Below, in pieces: positions 55,071-63,527 of a stretch of 64,000 nucleotides of DNA. Below the pieces are notes generated by a model, which saw only the letters and a program-made list of their open reading frames with translations, was not told where the DNA came from and searched no databases. Each line of letters starts with the position of its first letter. Position 1 is the stretch's first letter. The stretch covers positions 1,043 to 65,042 of the forward strand of contig NZ_KQ948465.1 in the NCBI RefSeq assembly GCF_001514115.1, written 5' to 3'. Position numbers and translations under genes: made by a program. The stretch comes from Streptomyces olivochromogenes. GTDB lineage: Bacteria > Actinomycetota > Actinomycetes > Streptomycetales > Streptomycetaceae.

Positions 55071-56786
55071 TCAGCCGGTGAACTTCACGTCCGTGATGGC
55101 TTGCTTGTAGCCGGCGCCGCTGTACTGATCACCGGACGCGTAGGGCATCGCCGTGATCCAGAGCAGCACGTACTGGGTCTTCACCTTCTTGCTGACCGTG
55201 ATCTTCGCGCTGGTGCCGCTCGTCGTGATGGTCCCGATCTTCGTCATCGAATCCACCGGCGTCGCGGAACTCATCGAGTCCGTCCCGTAGAGGGTGATCG
55301 TCGTGTGATCACCGGGGTACCGGAGCCCTATCGAAGCCGCCGTGACGGTCTGCTGCGAACCGAGGTCGTAGACGATGCCGACGCCGGGCTTGAAGGCCGG
55401 CTTCATCTGCGGACCGTCGACGAAGCTCTTGCTCCGCCAGTACGTCGAGCTGTCGCCGTCGTACGTCTTGTCGACGTCCCCGGGCGCCTGGGCGTCACCC
55501 TTCGCGACGTACTCCTGCGCACCCTTGATGGCGATCGGCTTGACCGGCTTGGTCTCGTCGGTGCCCTTGCCGTTGCCGTCCGTCGTCTTGGTCTTCTGTG
55601 TGTCGTCGGACTTCCTGTGGTCCATCAGGGCATCCGCGAGCTGCCAGCTGCCGAGGCCCAGGGCGGCGATCAGGAGGGCCGACACGGCCCACTTGAGGGC
55701 CTTGCCGGTGCGGCTCTGCAGCGGGGGCGGCGGGGCGGATACGGGCTGCGTGGCGCCCATGTGGGGCGCGGGGCGGCCGTAGCCCTGCTGGTACGAGGTG
55801 CGCTGGTACTCCGGCGGGGCCGTGAACGTGGGCTCCGGCGGGCGGATGCGGGGCATCTCGGCGATCGCCTTCACCAGTTCCTCCGGCGTGGTGCACGGAG
55901 TCTCGTGGCGGGAGGCGGTCGCGCCGTCGTTGGCGAGCGCACGCATGGCGAGCTCCGACAGGCCGCGGTGGACACCGGCGCGTACCTGGTCGGGGGCGAT
56001 CAGGCCGACGCCCTTGGGCAGCCCGGACAGACCGTAGGCGTCGTTGTCGTAGGGCCAGCGCTGGGTGAGCGCGGCGTACAGGAGCGCCCCGATCGCCTCC
56101 GTGTCGGTGCGCTGCGGGGTGTCCGAGCTGATGCCGCGCAGCGCGGCGTTCACGGCGAGCCCACGGATGCGCCACTGGCCGCTGGAGGTGCGCAGCACGG
56201 CACTGGGCGTCAGCCGCAGATGGGCGAGGCCCTCACGATGCGCGGCGGCCATGGCCTGGGAGACCTGGCTGACCATCTGGTAGGCCTCGTGCACCTCCAG
56301 CGGGCCCGAGGCCAGCAGCGCGGTCAGCTCCGTGGCGTCCGGCAGCCACTCGTGCACCACATAGACGAGGTCGTTCTCCTCGACCGCGTCCAGGACCTGG
56401 ACGAACCGGGGATCACCCAGCAGGGCCGAGGAACGGGCCGCCGCCAGTACGGAGCGGGCCCGTGGATGGTCGGCGGGCAGCAGATGCACACCGACGGCGC
56501 GGCGGAGTTTCTCGTCCACGGCACGCCAACTGCTGAAACCGTCCAGACGGGTGACACACTCCTCGAGGCGATAACGCCTGGCGAGCTTGTGACCGCTGTG
56601 CAGTTCGGGCGGTGAGGCCTTTCCGGGACTCTCGGTCCCGCCGCTCCCCTGTGCCTCTTCGCTGTCCGTCTCCCGCTCCCGGTTCTGGGCCACCCCGTCG
56701 GACGTGGACTGGTCCGCCTTGGCGGTCAGCGGCTCATCGCCGCTGTTGTCTGCCACGTCGACGGCAGCCGTGCTCCGTTCCGCCAC
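55071..56786 (-). CDS. Pseudokinase-like membrane protein with discoidin-like C-terminus, MurJ partner
   Basis: 571 residues from GTG 56786, with GGAGGCGGG upstream. After an acidic N-terminus (1-75) a protein-kinase fold is seen (about 80-330), but the catalytic residues are lost: the VAVK lysine region reads VGVHLL, HRD is HLRLTPSAVL, and DFG is IRGLAVN. A membrane helix (WAVSALLIAALGLGSWQLA) lies near 395. The extracytoplasmic C-terminus (about 440-571) resembles an F5/8C discoidin domain (TYDGDSSTYWRSKSF, GIVYDLGSQQTVTAASI). In mycobacteria the same pseudokinase is fused to MviN and, when phosphorylated by PknB, is bound by FhaA. Here it is a separate gene next to murJ. Confidence 0.9.
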   Translation of the reverse strand: MAERSTAAVDVADNSGDEPLTAKADQSTSDGVAQNRERETDSEEAQGSGGTESPGKASPPELHSGHKLARRYRLEECVTRLDGFSSWRAVDEKLRRAVGVHLLPADHPRARSVLAAARSSALLGDPRFVQVLDAVEENDLVYVVHEWLPDATELTALLASGPLEVHEAYQMVSQVSQAMAAAHREGLAHLRLTPSAVLRTSSGQWRIRGLAVNAALRGISSDTPQRTDTEAIGALLYAALTQRWPYDNDAYGLSGLPKGVGLIAPDQVRAGVHRGLSELAMRALANDGATASRHETPCTTPEELVKAIAEMPRIRPPEPTFTAPPEYQRTSYQQGYGRPAPHMGATQPVSAPPPPLQSRTGKALKWAVSALLIAALGLGSWQLADALMDHRKSDDTQKTKTTDGNGKGTDETKPVKPIAIKGAQEYVAKGDAQAPGDVDKTYDGDSSTYWRSKSFVDGPQMKPAFKPGVGIVYDLGSQQTVTAASIGLRYPGDHTTITLYGTDSMSSATPVDSMTKIGTITTSGTSAKITVSKKVKTQYVLLWITAMPYASGDQYSGAGYKQAITDVKFTG

Positions 56787-56904
56787 CGTCGTTCCCGCCT
56801 CCCCATTCGTTGCGCGCTGTCCGACGCAGAAACCAATTGTGCCCACAGTCCGGCGCTATGCACGACACACGGCGACGGACGATGGTTGTGCGCGTACCCC
56901 CGCC

Positions 56905-59208
56905 TCAGCGCCCCAGGCGCCCGCGGACCATTCCGACCATTGAGTTGAGTTCTTCGATGCGCATCTTCCGCGCGGCGACGTAGAAGACGCCGAGCAGGGC
57001 GATGCCGCCCGCGAGGAGGGCTGCCAGGGAGCCCCCGACGCCCTGTCCGAGGGTGTGGCCGATGCCGTAGCAGGCCGCTCCGCTCAGCAGGGCCGCGGGC
57101 ACCGAGGCGATGCCGAGACGGGCGTACGTCCGCAGGACGCGGTTGCCGTCCAGGTCACCGCCGAGCCGCTTGCGCAGCCTGCTCCAGGCGACACCGACGC
57201 CGATCGCGTAGGCGAGACCGTAGGAGGCGGCCATGCCGACCACTGCCCAGCGGGCCGGAAGCACGAAGTAGCAGGCGGCGGAGGCCACGGCGTTGACGGC
57301 GGCGACGATGACCGTGTTGTAGAAGGGGGTGCGTGTGTCCTCGTACGCGTAGAAGGCACGCAGGACGACGTACTGCACGGAGTACGGGATCAGGCCGAGG
57401 CCGAAGGCCATGAGCATGAAGCCCATGTTGGTGGCTTCGCTGGTGCCCGAGGAACCGAAGATCAGGGTGCACATCGGGATGCCGAGCGCGACGAAGCCGA
57501 AGGCGATCGGCACGATGGCCACAGCAGTCGTGCGCAGTCCCTGAGAGATGTCGTCACGGACGGCTCCGCTGTCTCCCTCATGGGCCGAACGGGCGATGCG
57601 CGGAAGCAGCGCCGCCATCAACGAGACCGTGATGATGGCCTGCGGCAGGCCCCACACGAGCTGGGCGTTGGCGTAGGCGGAGAAACCGACACCCTTGACC
57701 TTGCTGTCATTGGTGGCGGCGGTGGCCAGCTGGGTGACGACGAGGGCGCCGGCCTGGTTGGCGAGGACGAAGAGCACGGTCCACTTGGCGAGCATCGCGG
57801 CCTTGCCGAGGCCGTGGCCCTTCCAGTCGAAGCGCAGCCGCATCCGGAATCCGGTCTCGCGCAGATACGGAATCATCGCGAGGGCCTGCACGACGAGGCC
57901 GAGGAGGACGCCGATGCCGAGGAGCCGCTGCCCGTCCGGCGGGATGTTGGTGACCTCCATGCCGGAGTTCGCCGCGGTGCCGTACACCCAGATGAACATG
58001 CCGAGCGTCACGATGATGACGATGTTGTTCAGGACCGGGGTCCACATCATCGCGCCGAATTTCCCGCGGGCGTTGAGGATCTGGCCCATCACCACGTGGA
58101 TGCCCATGAAGAAGATCGTGGGCAGGAAGTAGCGGGTGAAGGTGACGGCGACCTCATTGGCCGCGGGGTTGTCCGCGACCGACGTCGACAGCATCCGGAC
58201 GAGCAGCGGGGCGGCGAAGACCGCGAGTGCGGTGAGTACGCCGAGCGCCACCATGACGAGGGTCAGCAGCCGGTTGGCGAAGGCCTCGCCGCCGTCCTCG
58301 TCGTCCTTCATGGCGCGTACCAGCTGCGGCACGAAGACCGAGTTGAGGCCACCGCCCACGGTGAGGATGTAGATCATCGTCGGCAGCTGGTACGCGACCT
58401 GGAAGGAGTCGCCCAGGAAGCCGATACCCAGGGCCGAGACGATCAGCGCGGAGCGGATGAAGCCGGTGAGGCGCGACACCAGCGTGCCCGCCGCCATCAC
58501 CGCGCTCGACTTCAGCAGGCCCGACGCGCGTCCGCCGGGCTTCTTCGCGGCGGGCGCCGGTTCGGGCGCGGGGGCTTGCGGGGCGGCCGGAGCCGGTTCA
58601 TGGGCCGGCGACGGTACGCCGGGCGGGGCGACGGACGTACGGGTGCCTGCCTGACCCTGGTCGCGGAAGAGGTGGGCGAAGGCGTCGGGCTCGTGCTGCT
58701 GCTCGCCGGCCTGGGTCACCAGGTCGTCCACGCCGACGAACTGGGTCGTGCGGGCGTCCTCGCCGTAGGGCAGGTGCCGCGTCGGGCCCGCGGGCTCCGG
58801 CGGGGGCGTCTGGGCCCACACACGGGGGTCGGGGGTGTACTGCGAGGTGGGCGGCTGGGCGTAGAGCGGCTGCTGCGGGTAGTAGGAGCCAGGGGGCGGC
58901 GGGGGGTGCGCCGCACGGTCGTAGAGCGCCTCGGTCACCGGATCCTGGGCGGCGAGGTCCTGCGCCCGGTACGGATCCTGGGTGTAGGCGTCCTGGAAGT
59001 ACATGTCCTGGTACTGCCCCTGCGGCTGCTGCGCGGGGTCGGCCGGTGGCCCCTCCGGGTACCCCTCGGGGTACCCCTCGGGGTAGCCGGTGTTGGCCAT
59101 GCCCTGGTCCGGGTAGCCCGAGCCGCCCGCGGCCTGGTCCGGGTGGCCCTCGGGGTAGCCCGAGTTGCCCGCGCCCTGGCCGCGGTCACCGTCGTACGGC
59201 GCGTTCAT
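56905..59208 (-). CDS. murJ: Lipid II flippase MurJ (MviN)
   Basis: 767 residues from ATG 59208. The first 230 residues are low-complexity: GYPEG repeats (about 40-52), Gln/Pro/Tyr-rich stretches, then an Ala/Pro run. The MurJ core starts near 232 with SSAVMAAGTLVSRLTGFIRSAL and has fourteen membrane helices, with RALIV-type Arg and a FLPTIFFMG motif typical of the family. It flips lipid II across the membrane for peptidoglycan synthesis. The long cytoplasmic N-terminus is usual for Streptomyces but of unknown role. Followed by the pseudokinase gene on the same strand. Confidence 0.96.
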   Translation of the reverse strand: MNAPYDGDRGQGAGNSGYPEGHPDQAAGGSGYPDQGMANTGYPEGYPEGYPEGPPADPAQQPQGQYQDMYFQDAYTQDPYRAQDLAAQDPVTEALYDRAAHPPPPPGSYYPQQPLYAQPPTSQYTPDPRVWAQTPPPEPAGPTRHLPYGEDARTTQFVGVDDLVTQAGEQQHEPDAFAHLFRDQGQAGTRTSVAPPGVPSPAHEPAPAAPQAPAPEPAPAAKKPGGRASGLLKSSAVMAAGTLVSRLTGFIRSALIVSALGIGFLGDSFQVAYQLPTMIYILTVGGGLNSVFVPQLVRAMKDDEDGGEAFANRLLTLVMVALGVLTALAVFAAPLLVRMLSTSVADNPAANEVAVTFTRYFLPTIFFMGIHVVMGQILNARGKFGAMMWTPVLNNIVIIVTLGMFIWVYGTAANSGMEVTNIPPDGQRLLGIGVLLGLVVQALAMIPYLRETGFRMRLRFDWKGHGLGKAAMLAKWTVLFVLANQAGALVVTQLATAATNDSKVKGVGFSAYANAQLVWGLPQAIITVSLMAALLPRIARSAHEGDSGAVRDDISQGLRTTAVAIVPIAFGFVALGIPMCTLIFGSSGTSEATNMGFMLMAFGLGLIPYSVQYVVLRAFYAYEDTRTPFYNTVIVAAVNAVASAACYFVLPARWAVVGMAASYGLAYAIGVGVAWSRLRKRLGGDLDGNRVLRTYARLGIASVPAALLSGAACYGIGHTLGQGVGGSLAALLAGGIALLGVFYVAARKMRIEELNSMVGMVRGRLGR

Positions 59209-59254
59209 GGTTACCCCACCTCATCGTCCCCGGGCCCACCGGCCACGACATCGC

Positions 59255-61711
59255 TCAACGGTCCACTCTCTCACCCGTGCCGGACGGGTCGGTGCTTTCC
59301 GGTGCGGTGTCCGGTGTCGGGTCACTCGGGTGCTCCGGGTCGTCTGCCCCGGACTCCGTCGTGGACTCCCCGTCGGGACCGTCCTCGGAGCGCTCGGTGT
59401 CCTCAGTAGTGTCTACGGTGCCCCCGGCGTCCGTGTTCACGCCGTTCAGGGCCTCCGTCCCGCCCTCGGTGTCGCCCTCGGTGTCGGGGGTGTTCTCCTG
59501 CTCCTCCTCGGCCTGGCGGGCTGCCGCGCGCTTGCGCTGGGTGTACATCCGGAATCCGGCGAGCACGAGCAGCAGGACGCCACCGCCGATCACCAGCATC
59601 ACCGTGGGAGTGATCTCGGTGACCTTCACTTCGAACTTGACGGGGGGACCGTACGCCTGGCCGTCGTCCGTGAACAACTGCGCGACGACCGTCACCGGAC
59701 CGTTGGCCTTGGCGGAGGTGGTGAACTTCACCGACTGGCTGTGCTCGCCCGCGACCTGGATCGGCCGCTCGTCGAAGGCGTCGTTGCCGATCTTGAGGCG
59801 AGTGGGCTGCTGTGAGGTGAGACGCAGCACCAGGTGGTGGACGCCCTGCACGAGGTTGTTCTGCACCGTCACGGGGATCGTGGCACTGCGGCCCGAGAGC
59901 TTCGCGTCGGACTTGTCGATCAGCCTGACGAGACCGGTGAGGTCGTCGAGGTACGACTCGACGCCGTCGCGGAAGGTCCCCGCCTGGTCGGCACGGCCGC
60001 GCCAGGACGTGGACATCCCTCGGTCTATGGCCCGACCGAAGGGAGTGACCACGCGGGACTTGTCGGTGAGGATGACCTTGAAGTTGTCGAGCGTGCTCTG
60101 TGTGCGCTGGATCTGCTCGAAGGCCGACCGCGGCAGCTCCTGCTTGCGCAGCGAGGAGGGGTACGAGGACGCCGAGGGCACCTTCGTCGTGGCGCTCGGG
60201 TCCGGCTTGGCCTTGGCGGCCGCGGAGAGGTTCTGGGAGTCGGACCAGTTCCCGTCCTGGAGGGCCCTCACCGCCGTCGACATGGTCTGGGCCTGGCTCA
60301 CGGAGGGCATGCGCTGCGGGGCGACCACGATGCTCCGCTGCTTGCTCGGCTCCTGCAGATCGACCATCAGGCTCTGGGCCAGGAATTCCTGCACGGCGAG
60401 CGTCGAGTTGTCGGCCTTCGCCATGTCGCCATCGAACGCGGTCGACAGCCTGGAGTCCGCGACCACCGCCGTCGTGCCGCCGCCGATGGGGCGGGCGGCG
60501 GTGGGCGTGTAGGTGAGCCCGCCGGTCTCGCGCAGGCTGTCGCTGCGGGCGATCACCTTGTCGGCGCCGGCGGAGGTGGCGACCTTGACGATCGACGGAT
60601 CGACCGCGCCCTCGGCGGGCCAGGCGAAGTCCGTGTCCGGCTTCACATGGAGGATCGTCTGCACCGTGCTGGAGGCCACGGTCGTGGCGTCCTTGAGGTG
60701 GCTGAGGGAGCCCGTGACGTCCTTGCCGTTGTGCGCCAGCGACGCGAGGTCGGGGTCGGCGAAGGGGAGAGCGACGACTTCCTTTTCCTTGTCCGCGACG
60801 GTCTTCTCGAGCTTGTCGAGCCACGCCTTGGCGACGGCCTGGTTCTTGCCTGCCGTCGTGGTGTCGCCGTTCTTGATCTGGTAGCTGCGCGTCATGGCGT
60901 CGACGGAGGCCAGCAGGTCCGGATCGAGGACCCAGGTGACGTCGAGGTCGCCGCCCAGGGACAGGAGCTGGTCCAGGCGGCCGCCTGGGGAGATCTCCTT
61001 GGCCAGGTCGTCGTTCTGGAAGACAGGCGTCTGCTGCGCGTCCGAGCCGGTCTCCGCCCGCAGGTGGACCGTCGAGATCAGCGGCCAGAGATACGTCGTC
61101 TTCGTCTTCGTGTCGGCGCCGGCGGGCTGCCAGGGGAGGAACGTCCGCTTGATGCCGAGCACCTGGTCCCACGGCTGTGCGGCGGTCTGGCCGGTGAGGG
61201 AGACGCCGAGCTGGTACACCCCGTCGGAGTCGAGGTTGAGGTCCTTGACGGGCACCGAGATGCTGAAGTGCTGTGAGACGCCCGCGGCGAGCTTGGAGAA
61301 CTTCTCGACGTACTTGCCGCCGACCTCCAGGGGGTCTGGCCCCAGCTGGAACCCGGTGCGCTTCTCCGCGTCGTCGATGGCGACCCGGCCCTGGAGGGTC
61401 GGGCCCACCCGCAGGCCCACGTGCGCGCCCGTGACCGTCTGCTTGCCCTTGTTGGTGACCGAACCGGAGACGGTGATCGTGTCGCCCTCCGTGGGCGCGC
61501 TGGGGGTCAGCGAGTCGAGGGAGATGTCCACCGTGCCAGATCCGGTGGCGTCGGCCACAGCGGCCGTCTGAGCGGCGTGTGCGGCCGGGGAAGAGGGCAG
61601 CTGGAGCACGCCGGCCAGCAGGGGCGCACCGGCCAGCAGTGTGCCGGTGCGCCGCAGCCACCGGCGGGCAGGTGAGGGACTCATCCCCTGGAAGTCTGCC
61701 GCCTCGGCCAC
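59255..61711 (-). CDS. Large secreted, membrane-anchored DUF6049-like protein
   Basis: 818 residues from GTG 61711 (MAEAADFQGMSPSPARRW); an internal ATG at 61684 is the alternative. A signal peptide (LLAGAPLLAGVLQLPSSPAAHA) precedes an extracellular region with a beta-sandwich NEW3-like start (SLTPSAPTEGDTITVSGSVTNKG). The central alpha/beta part has no enzyme motif I can place, followed by a second beta domain (LVQGVHHLVLRLTSQQPTRLKIG). A membrane helix (VMLVIGGGVLLLVLAGF, near 710) and an acidic cytoplasmic tail of about 90 residues follow. Conserved next to murJ in actinobacteria, so a wall-related role is likely but unproven. Confidence 0.86.
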   Translation of the reverse strand: MAEAADFQGMSPSPARRWLRRTGTLLAGAPLLAGVLQLPSSPAAHAAQTAAVADATGSGTVDISLDSLTPSAPTEGDTITVSGSVTNKGKQTVTGAHVGLRVGPTLQGRVAIDDAEKRTGFQLGPDPLEVGGKYVEKFSKLAAGVSQHFSISVPVKDLNLDSDGVYQLGVSLTGQTAAQPWDQVLGIKRTFLPWQPAGADTKTKTTYLWPLISTVHLRAETGSDAQQTPVFQNDDLAKEISPGGRLDQLLSLGGDLDVTWVLDPDLLASVDAMTRSYQIKNGDTTTAGKNQAVAKAWLDKLEKTVADKEKEVVALPFADPDLASLAHNGKDVTGSLSHLKDATTVASSTVQTILHVKPDTDFAWPAEGAVDPSIVKVATSAGADKVIARSDSLRETGGLTYTPTAARPIGGGTTAVVADSRLSTAFDGDMAKADNSTLAVQEFLAQSLMVDLQEPSKQRSIVVAPQRMPSVSQAQTMSTAVRALQDGNWSDSQNLSAAAKAKPDPSATTKVPSASSYPSSLRKQELPRSAFEQIQRTQSTLDNFKVILTDKSRVVTPFGRAIDRGMSTSWRGRADQAGTFRDGVESYLDDLTGLVRLIDKSDAKLSGRSATIPVTVQNNLVQGVHHLVLRLTSQQPTRLKIGNDAFDERPIQVAGEHSQSVKFTTSAKANGPVTVVAQLFTDDGQAYGPPVKFEVKVTEITPTVMLVIGGGVLLLVLAGFRMYTQRKRAAARQAEEEQENTPDTEGDTEGGTEALNGVNTDAGGTVDTTEDTERSEDGPDGESTTESGADDPEHPSDPTPDTAPESTDPSGTGERVDR

Positions 61712-61852
61712 GCGCTCGCCCGTCCCTCGTCATTGTCAGTGGTCGTCGGAATGTGCGTCCACGCATGGTAACGATGCGCGCTGAGGGTAAGTGCCGCGGA
61801 CCGCTCCACAAGATCAGTAGACAGGGCCGAGTGTCCTGTATGCGTAAGTATT

Positions 61853-61875
61853 GATCCCCCCATGAGAAGGGGATC
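61853..61875. promoter_or_regulatory. Inverted repeat upstream of cca
   Basis: GATCCCC (61853-61859) and GGGGATC (61869-61875) with a 9-nt centre that contains an in-frame ATG. It lies in the divergent 61712-61933 spacer and argues against starting cca at 61862. Confidence 0.45.
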
Positions 61876-61933
61876 GCTGTGCACGTTTTATGGAGGCGCC
61901 CGCGAGTGCCTCGGCCACGTACCCTTTTCTGTT

Positions 61934-63400
61934 GTGCCGAACGCCAACGAAGACAACCCCAGTGCCCTGAGCCAGGTGCAGCGCCGCGCGGTGAGTGAAC
62001 TGTTGCGGGTGTCCCCTGTCGCCGACGACCTCGCCCGCCGTTTCCAGGAGGCGGGGTTCTCACTCGCCCTGGTCGGTGGCTCGGTCCGGGACGCCCTCCT
62101 TGGCCGGCTCGGCAACGATCTGGACTTCACGACCGACGCCCGCCCCGATGACGTACTGAAGATCGTGCGGCCCTGGGCGGACGCCGTCTGGGAGGTCGGG
62201 ATCGCCTTCGGCACCGTCGGCGCGCAGAAGGACGCCCGCGTGGACGACGTCCAGCAGTCCTTCCAGATCGAGATCACGACGTACCGCTCCGAGGCGTACG
62301 ACCGGACCTCGCGCAAGCCCGAGGTGTCCTACGGCGACTCGATCGAGGAAGACCTCGTGCGCCGTGACTTCACCGTGAACGCGATGGCCGTGGCGCTGCC
62401 GGAGAAGGAGTTCATCGATCCGCACGGCGGTCTGGACGACCTGTCCGCGCGGGTCCTGCGCACTCCGGGTACGCCCGAGGAGTCCTTCTCCGACGATCCG
62501 CTGCGGATGATGCGGGCCGCGCGGTTCGCCGCGCAGCTCGACTTCGAGGTGGCCCCCGACGTCGTCGCCGCGATGACGGACATGGCGGAGCGCATCGAGA
62601 TCGTCTCGGCGGAGCGGGTGCGGGACGAGCTGAACAAGCTGATCCTCTCCGCTCACCCGCGCAAGGGTCTGACGCTGCTCGTGGACACCGGCCTCGCCGA
62701 CCATGTGCTGCCGGAGCTTCCCGCGCTGCGGCTGGAGCGTGATGAGCACCACCGGCACAAGGACGTCTACGACCACACGCTGATCGTCCTGGAACAGGCC
62801 ATGGCGCTCGAGGAAAATGGTCCGGACCTGACGCTCCGGATCGCCGCGCTGCTGCACGACATCGGCAAGCCGAGGACGCGGCGCTTCGAGAACGACGGAC
62901 GGGTCTCCTTCCACCACCACGAGGTGGTGGGCGCGAAGATGACCAAGAAGCGGATGACGGCGCTCAAGTACTCCAACGACCTCGTGAAGGACGTCTCGCG
63001 TCTGGTCGAACTTCATCTGCGCTTTCACGGATACGGCACCGGCGAGTGGACGGACTCCGCGGTCCGTCGCTACGTACGTGACGCGGGTCCGCTCCTCGAC
63101 CGCCTCCACAAGCTGACCCGCTCCGACTGCACTACGCGCAACAAGCGCAAGGCGACGGCGCTCTCGCAGGCGTATGACGGCCTGGAGAAGCGCATCGCCG
63201 AGCTCCAGGAGCAGGAGGAGCTGGACGCGATCCGTCCCGACCTCGACGGCAACCAGATCATGGAGATCCTGGGCATCGGTCCTGGACCGGCCATCGGCCA
63301 GGCGTACAAGTTCATGCTGGAGCTGAGGCTGGAGAACGGGCCGATGGAGCACGACGCTGCGGTGACGGCACTCAAGGAGTGGTGGGCCGAGCAGGGCTGA
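61934..63400 (+). CDS. cca: CCA tRNA nucleotidyltransferase
   Basis: 488 residues from GTG 61934 (MPNANEDNPSALSQVQ); upstream in-frame starts exist but lack support. The class II head has LVGGSVRDALLGRLGNDLDFTTDARP, RRDFTVNAMA and DDPLRMMRAARFAAQLDF. An HD domain follows (DVYDHTLIVLEQAM, RIAALLHDIGKPRTR, FHHHEVVGAKM). It adds or repairs the 3-prime CCA of tRNAs, which matters here because the tRNA-Ala gene lacks encoded CCA. Followed by two parS palindromes. Confidence 0.95.
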   Translation: MPNANEDNPSALSQVQRRAVSELLRVSPVADDLARRFQEAGFSLALVGGSVRDALLGRLGNDLDFTTDARPDDVLKIVRPWADAVWEVGIAFGTVGAQKDARVDDVQQSFQIEITTYRSEAYDRTSRKPEVSYGDSIEEDLVRRDFTVNAMAVALPEKEFIDPHGGLDDLSARVLRTPGTPEESFSDDPLRMMRAARFAAQLDFEVAPDVVAAMTDMAERIEIVSAERVRDELNKLILSAHPRKGLTLLVDTGLADHVLPELPALRLERDEHHRHKDVYDHTLIVLEQAMALEENGPDLTLRIAALLHDIGKPRTRRFENDGRVSFHHHEVVGAKMTKKRMTALKYSNDLVKDVSRLVELHLRFHGYGTGEWTDSAVRRYVRDAGPLLDRLHKLTRSDCTTRNKRKATALSQAYDGLEKRIAELQEQEELDAIRPDLDGNQIMEILGIGPGPAIGQAYKFMLELRLENGPMEHDAAVTALKEWWAEQG

Positions 63401-63421
63401 GGCTCACCGAACGGGCCGCGC

Positions 63422-63451
63422 GGGGTCATGTTTCACGTGAAACATGACCCC
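63422..63451. terminator. 30-bp perfect palindrome containing parS, after cca
   Basis: parS (63430-63443) is flanked by GGGGTCAT on the left and ATGACCCC on the right, so the whole 30 bp is a perfect palindrome. As RNA it would fold into a stem with a small loop 21 bp after the cca stop, so it can serve both as ParB site and transcript end. Confidence 0.8.
63430..63443. other. parS site (perfect)
   Basis: GTTTCACGTGAAAC, centre of the 30-bp palindrome. Confidence 0.93.
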
Positions 63452-63469
63452 AGGGTCTGTGCCGGGAAC

Positions 63470-63509
63470 GACAAGGGGCGGTGTTTCACGTGAAACACCG
63501 CCCCTTGTC
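63470..63509. terminator. 40-bp perfect palindrome containing parS, between convergent genes
   Basis: parS (63483-63496) is extended by 13 perfectly paired bases on each side (GACAAGGGGCGGT and ACCGCCCCTTGTC). It lies 18 bp beyond the stop of the leftward gene. A bidirectional terminator and a ParB site in one element. Confidence 0.82.
63483..63496. other. parS site (perfect)
   Basis: GTTTCACGTGAAAC, 53 bp from the previous parS. Confidence 0.93.
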
Positions 63510-63527
63510 ACGTTCAGATCCGCTGGG

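Noticed and set aside
61862..61933. Longer start for the CCA-adding enzyme (MRRGSLCTFYGG)
   Set aside because: No ribosome site, and the ATG lies inside an inverted repeat; the GTG at 61934 gives the usual family N-terminus.
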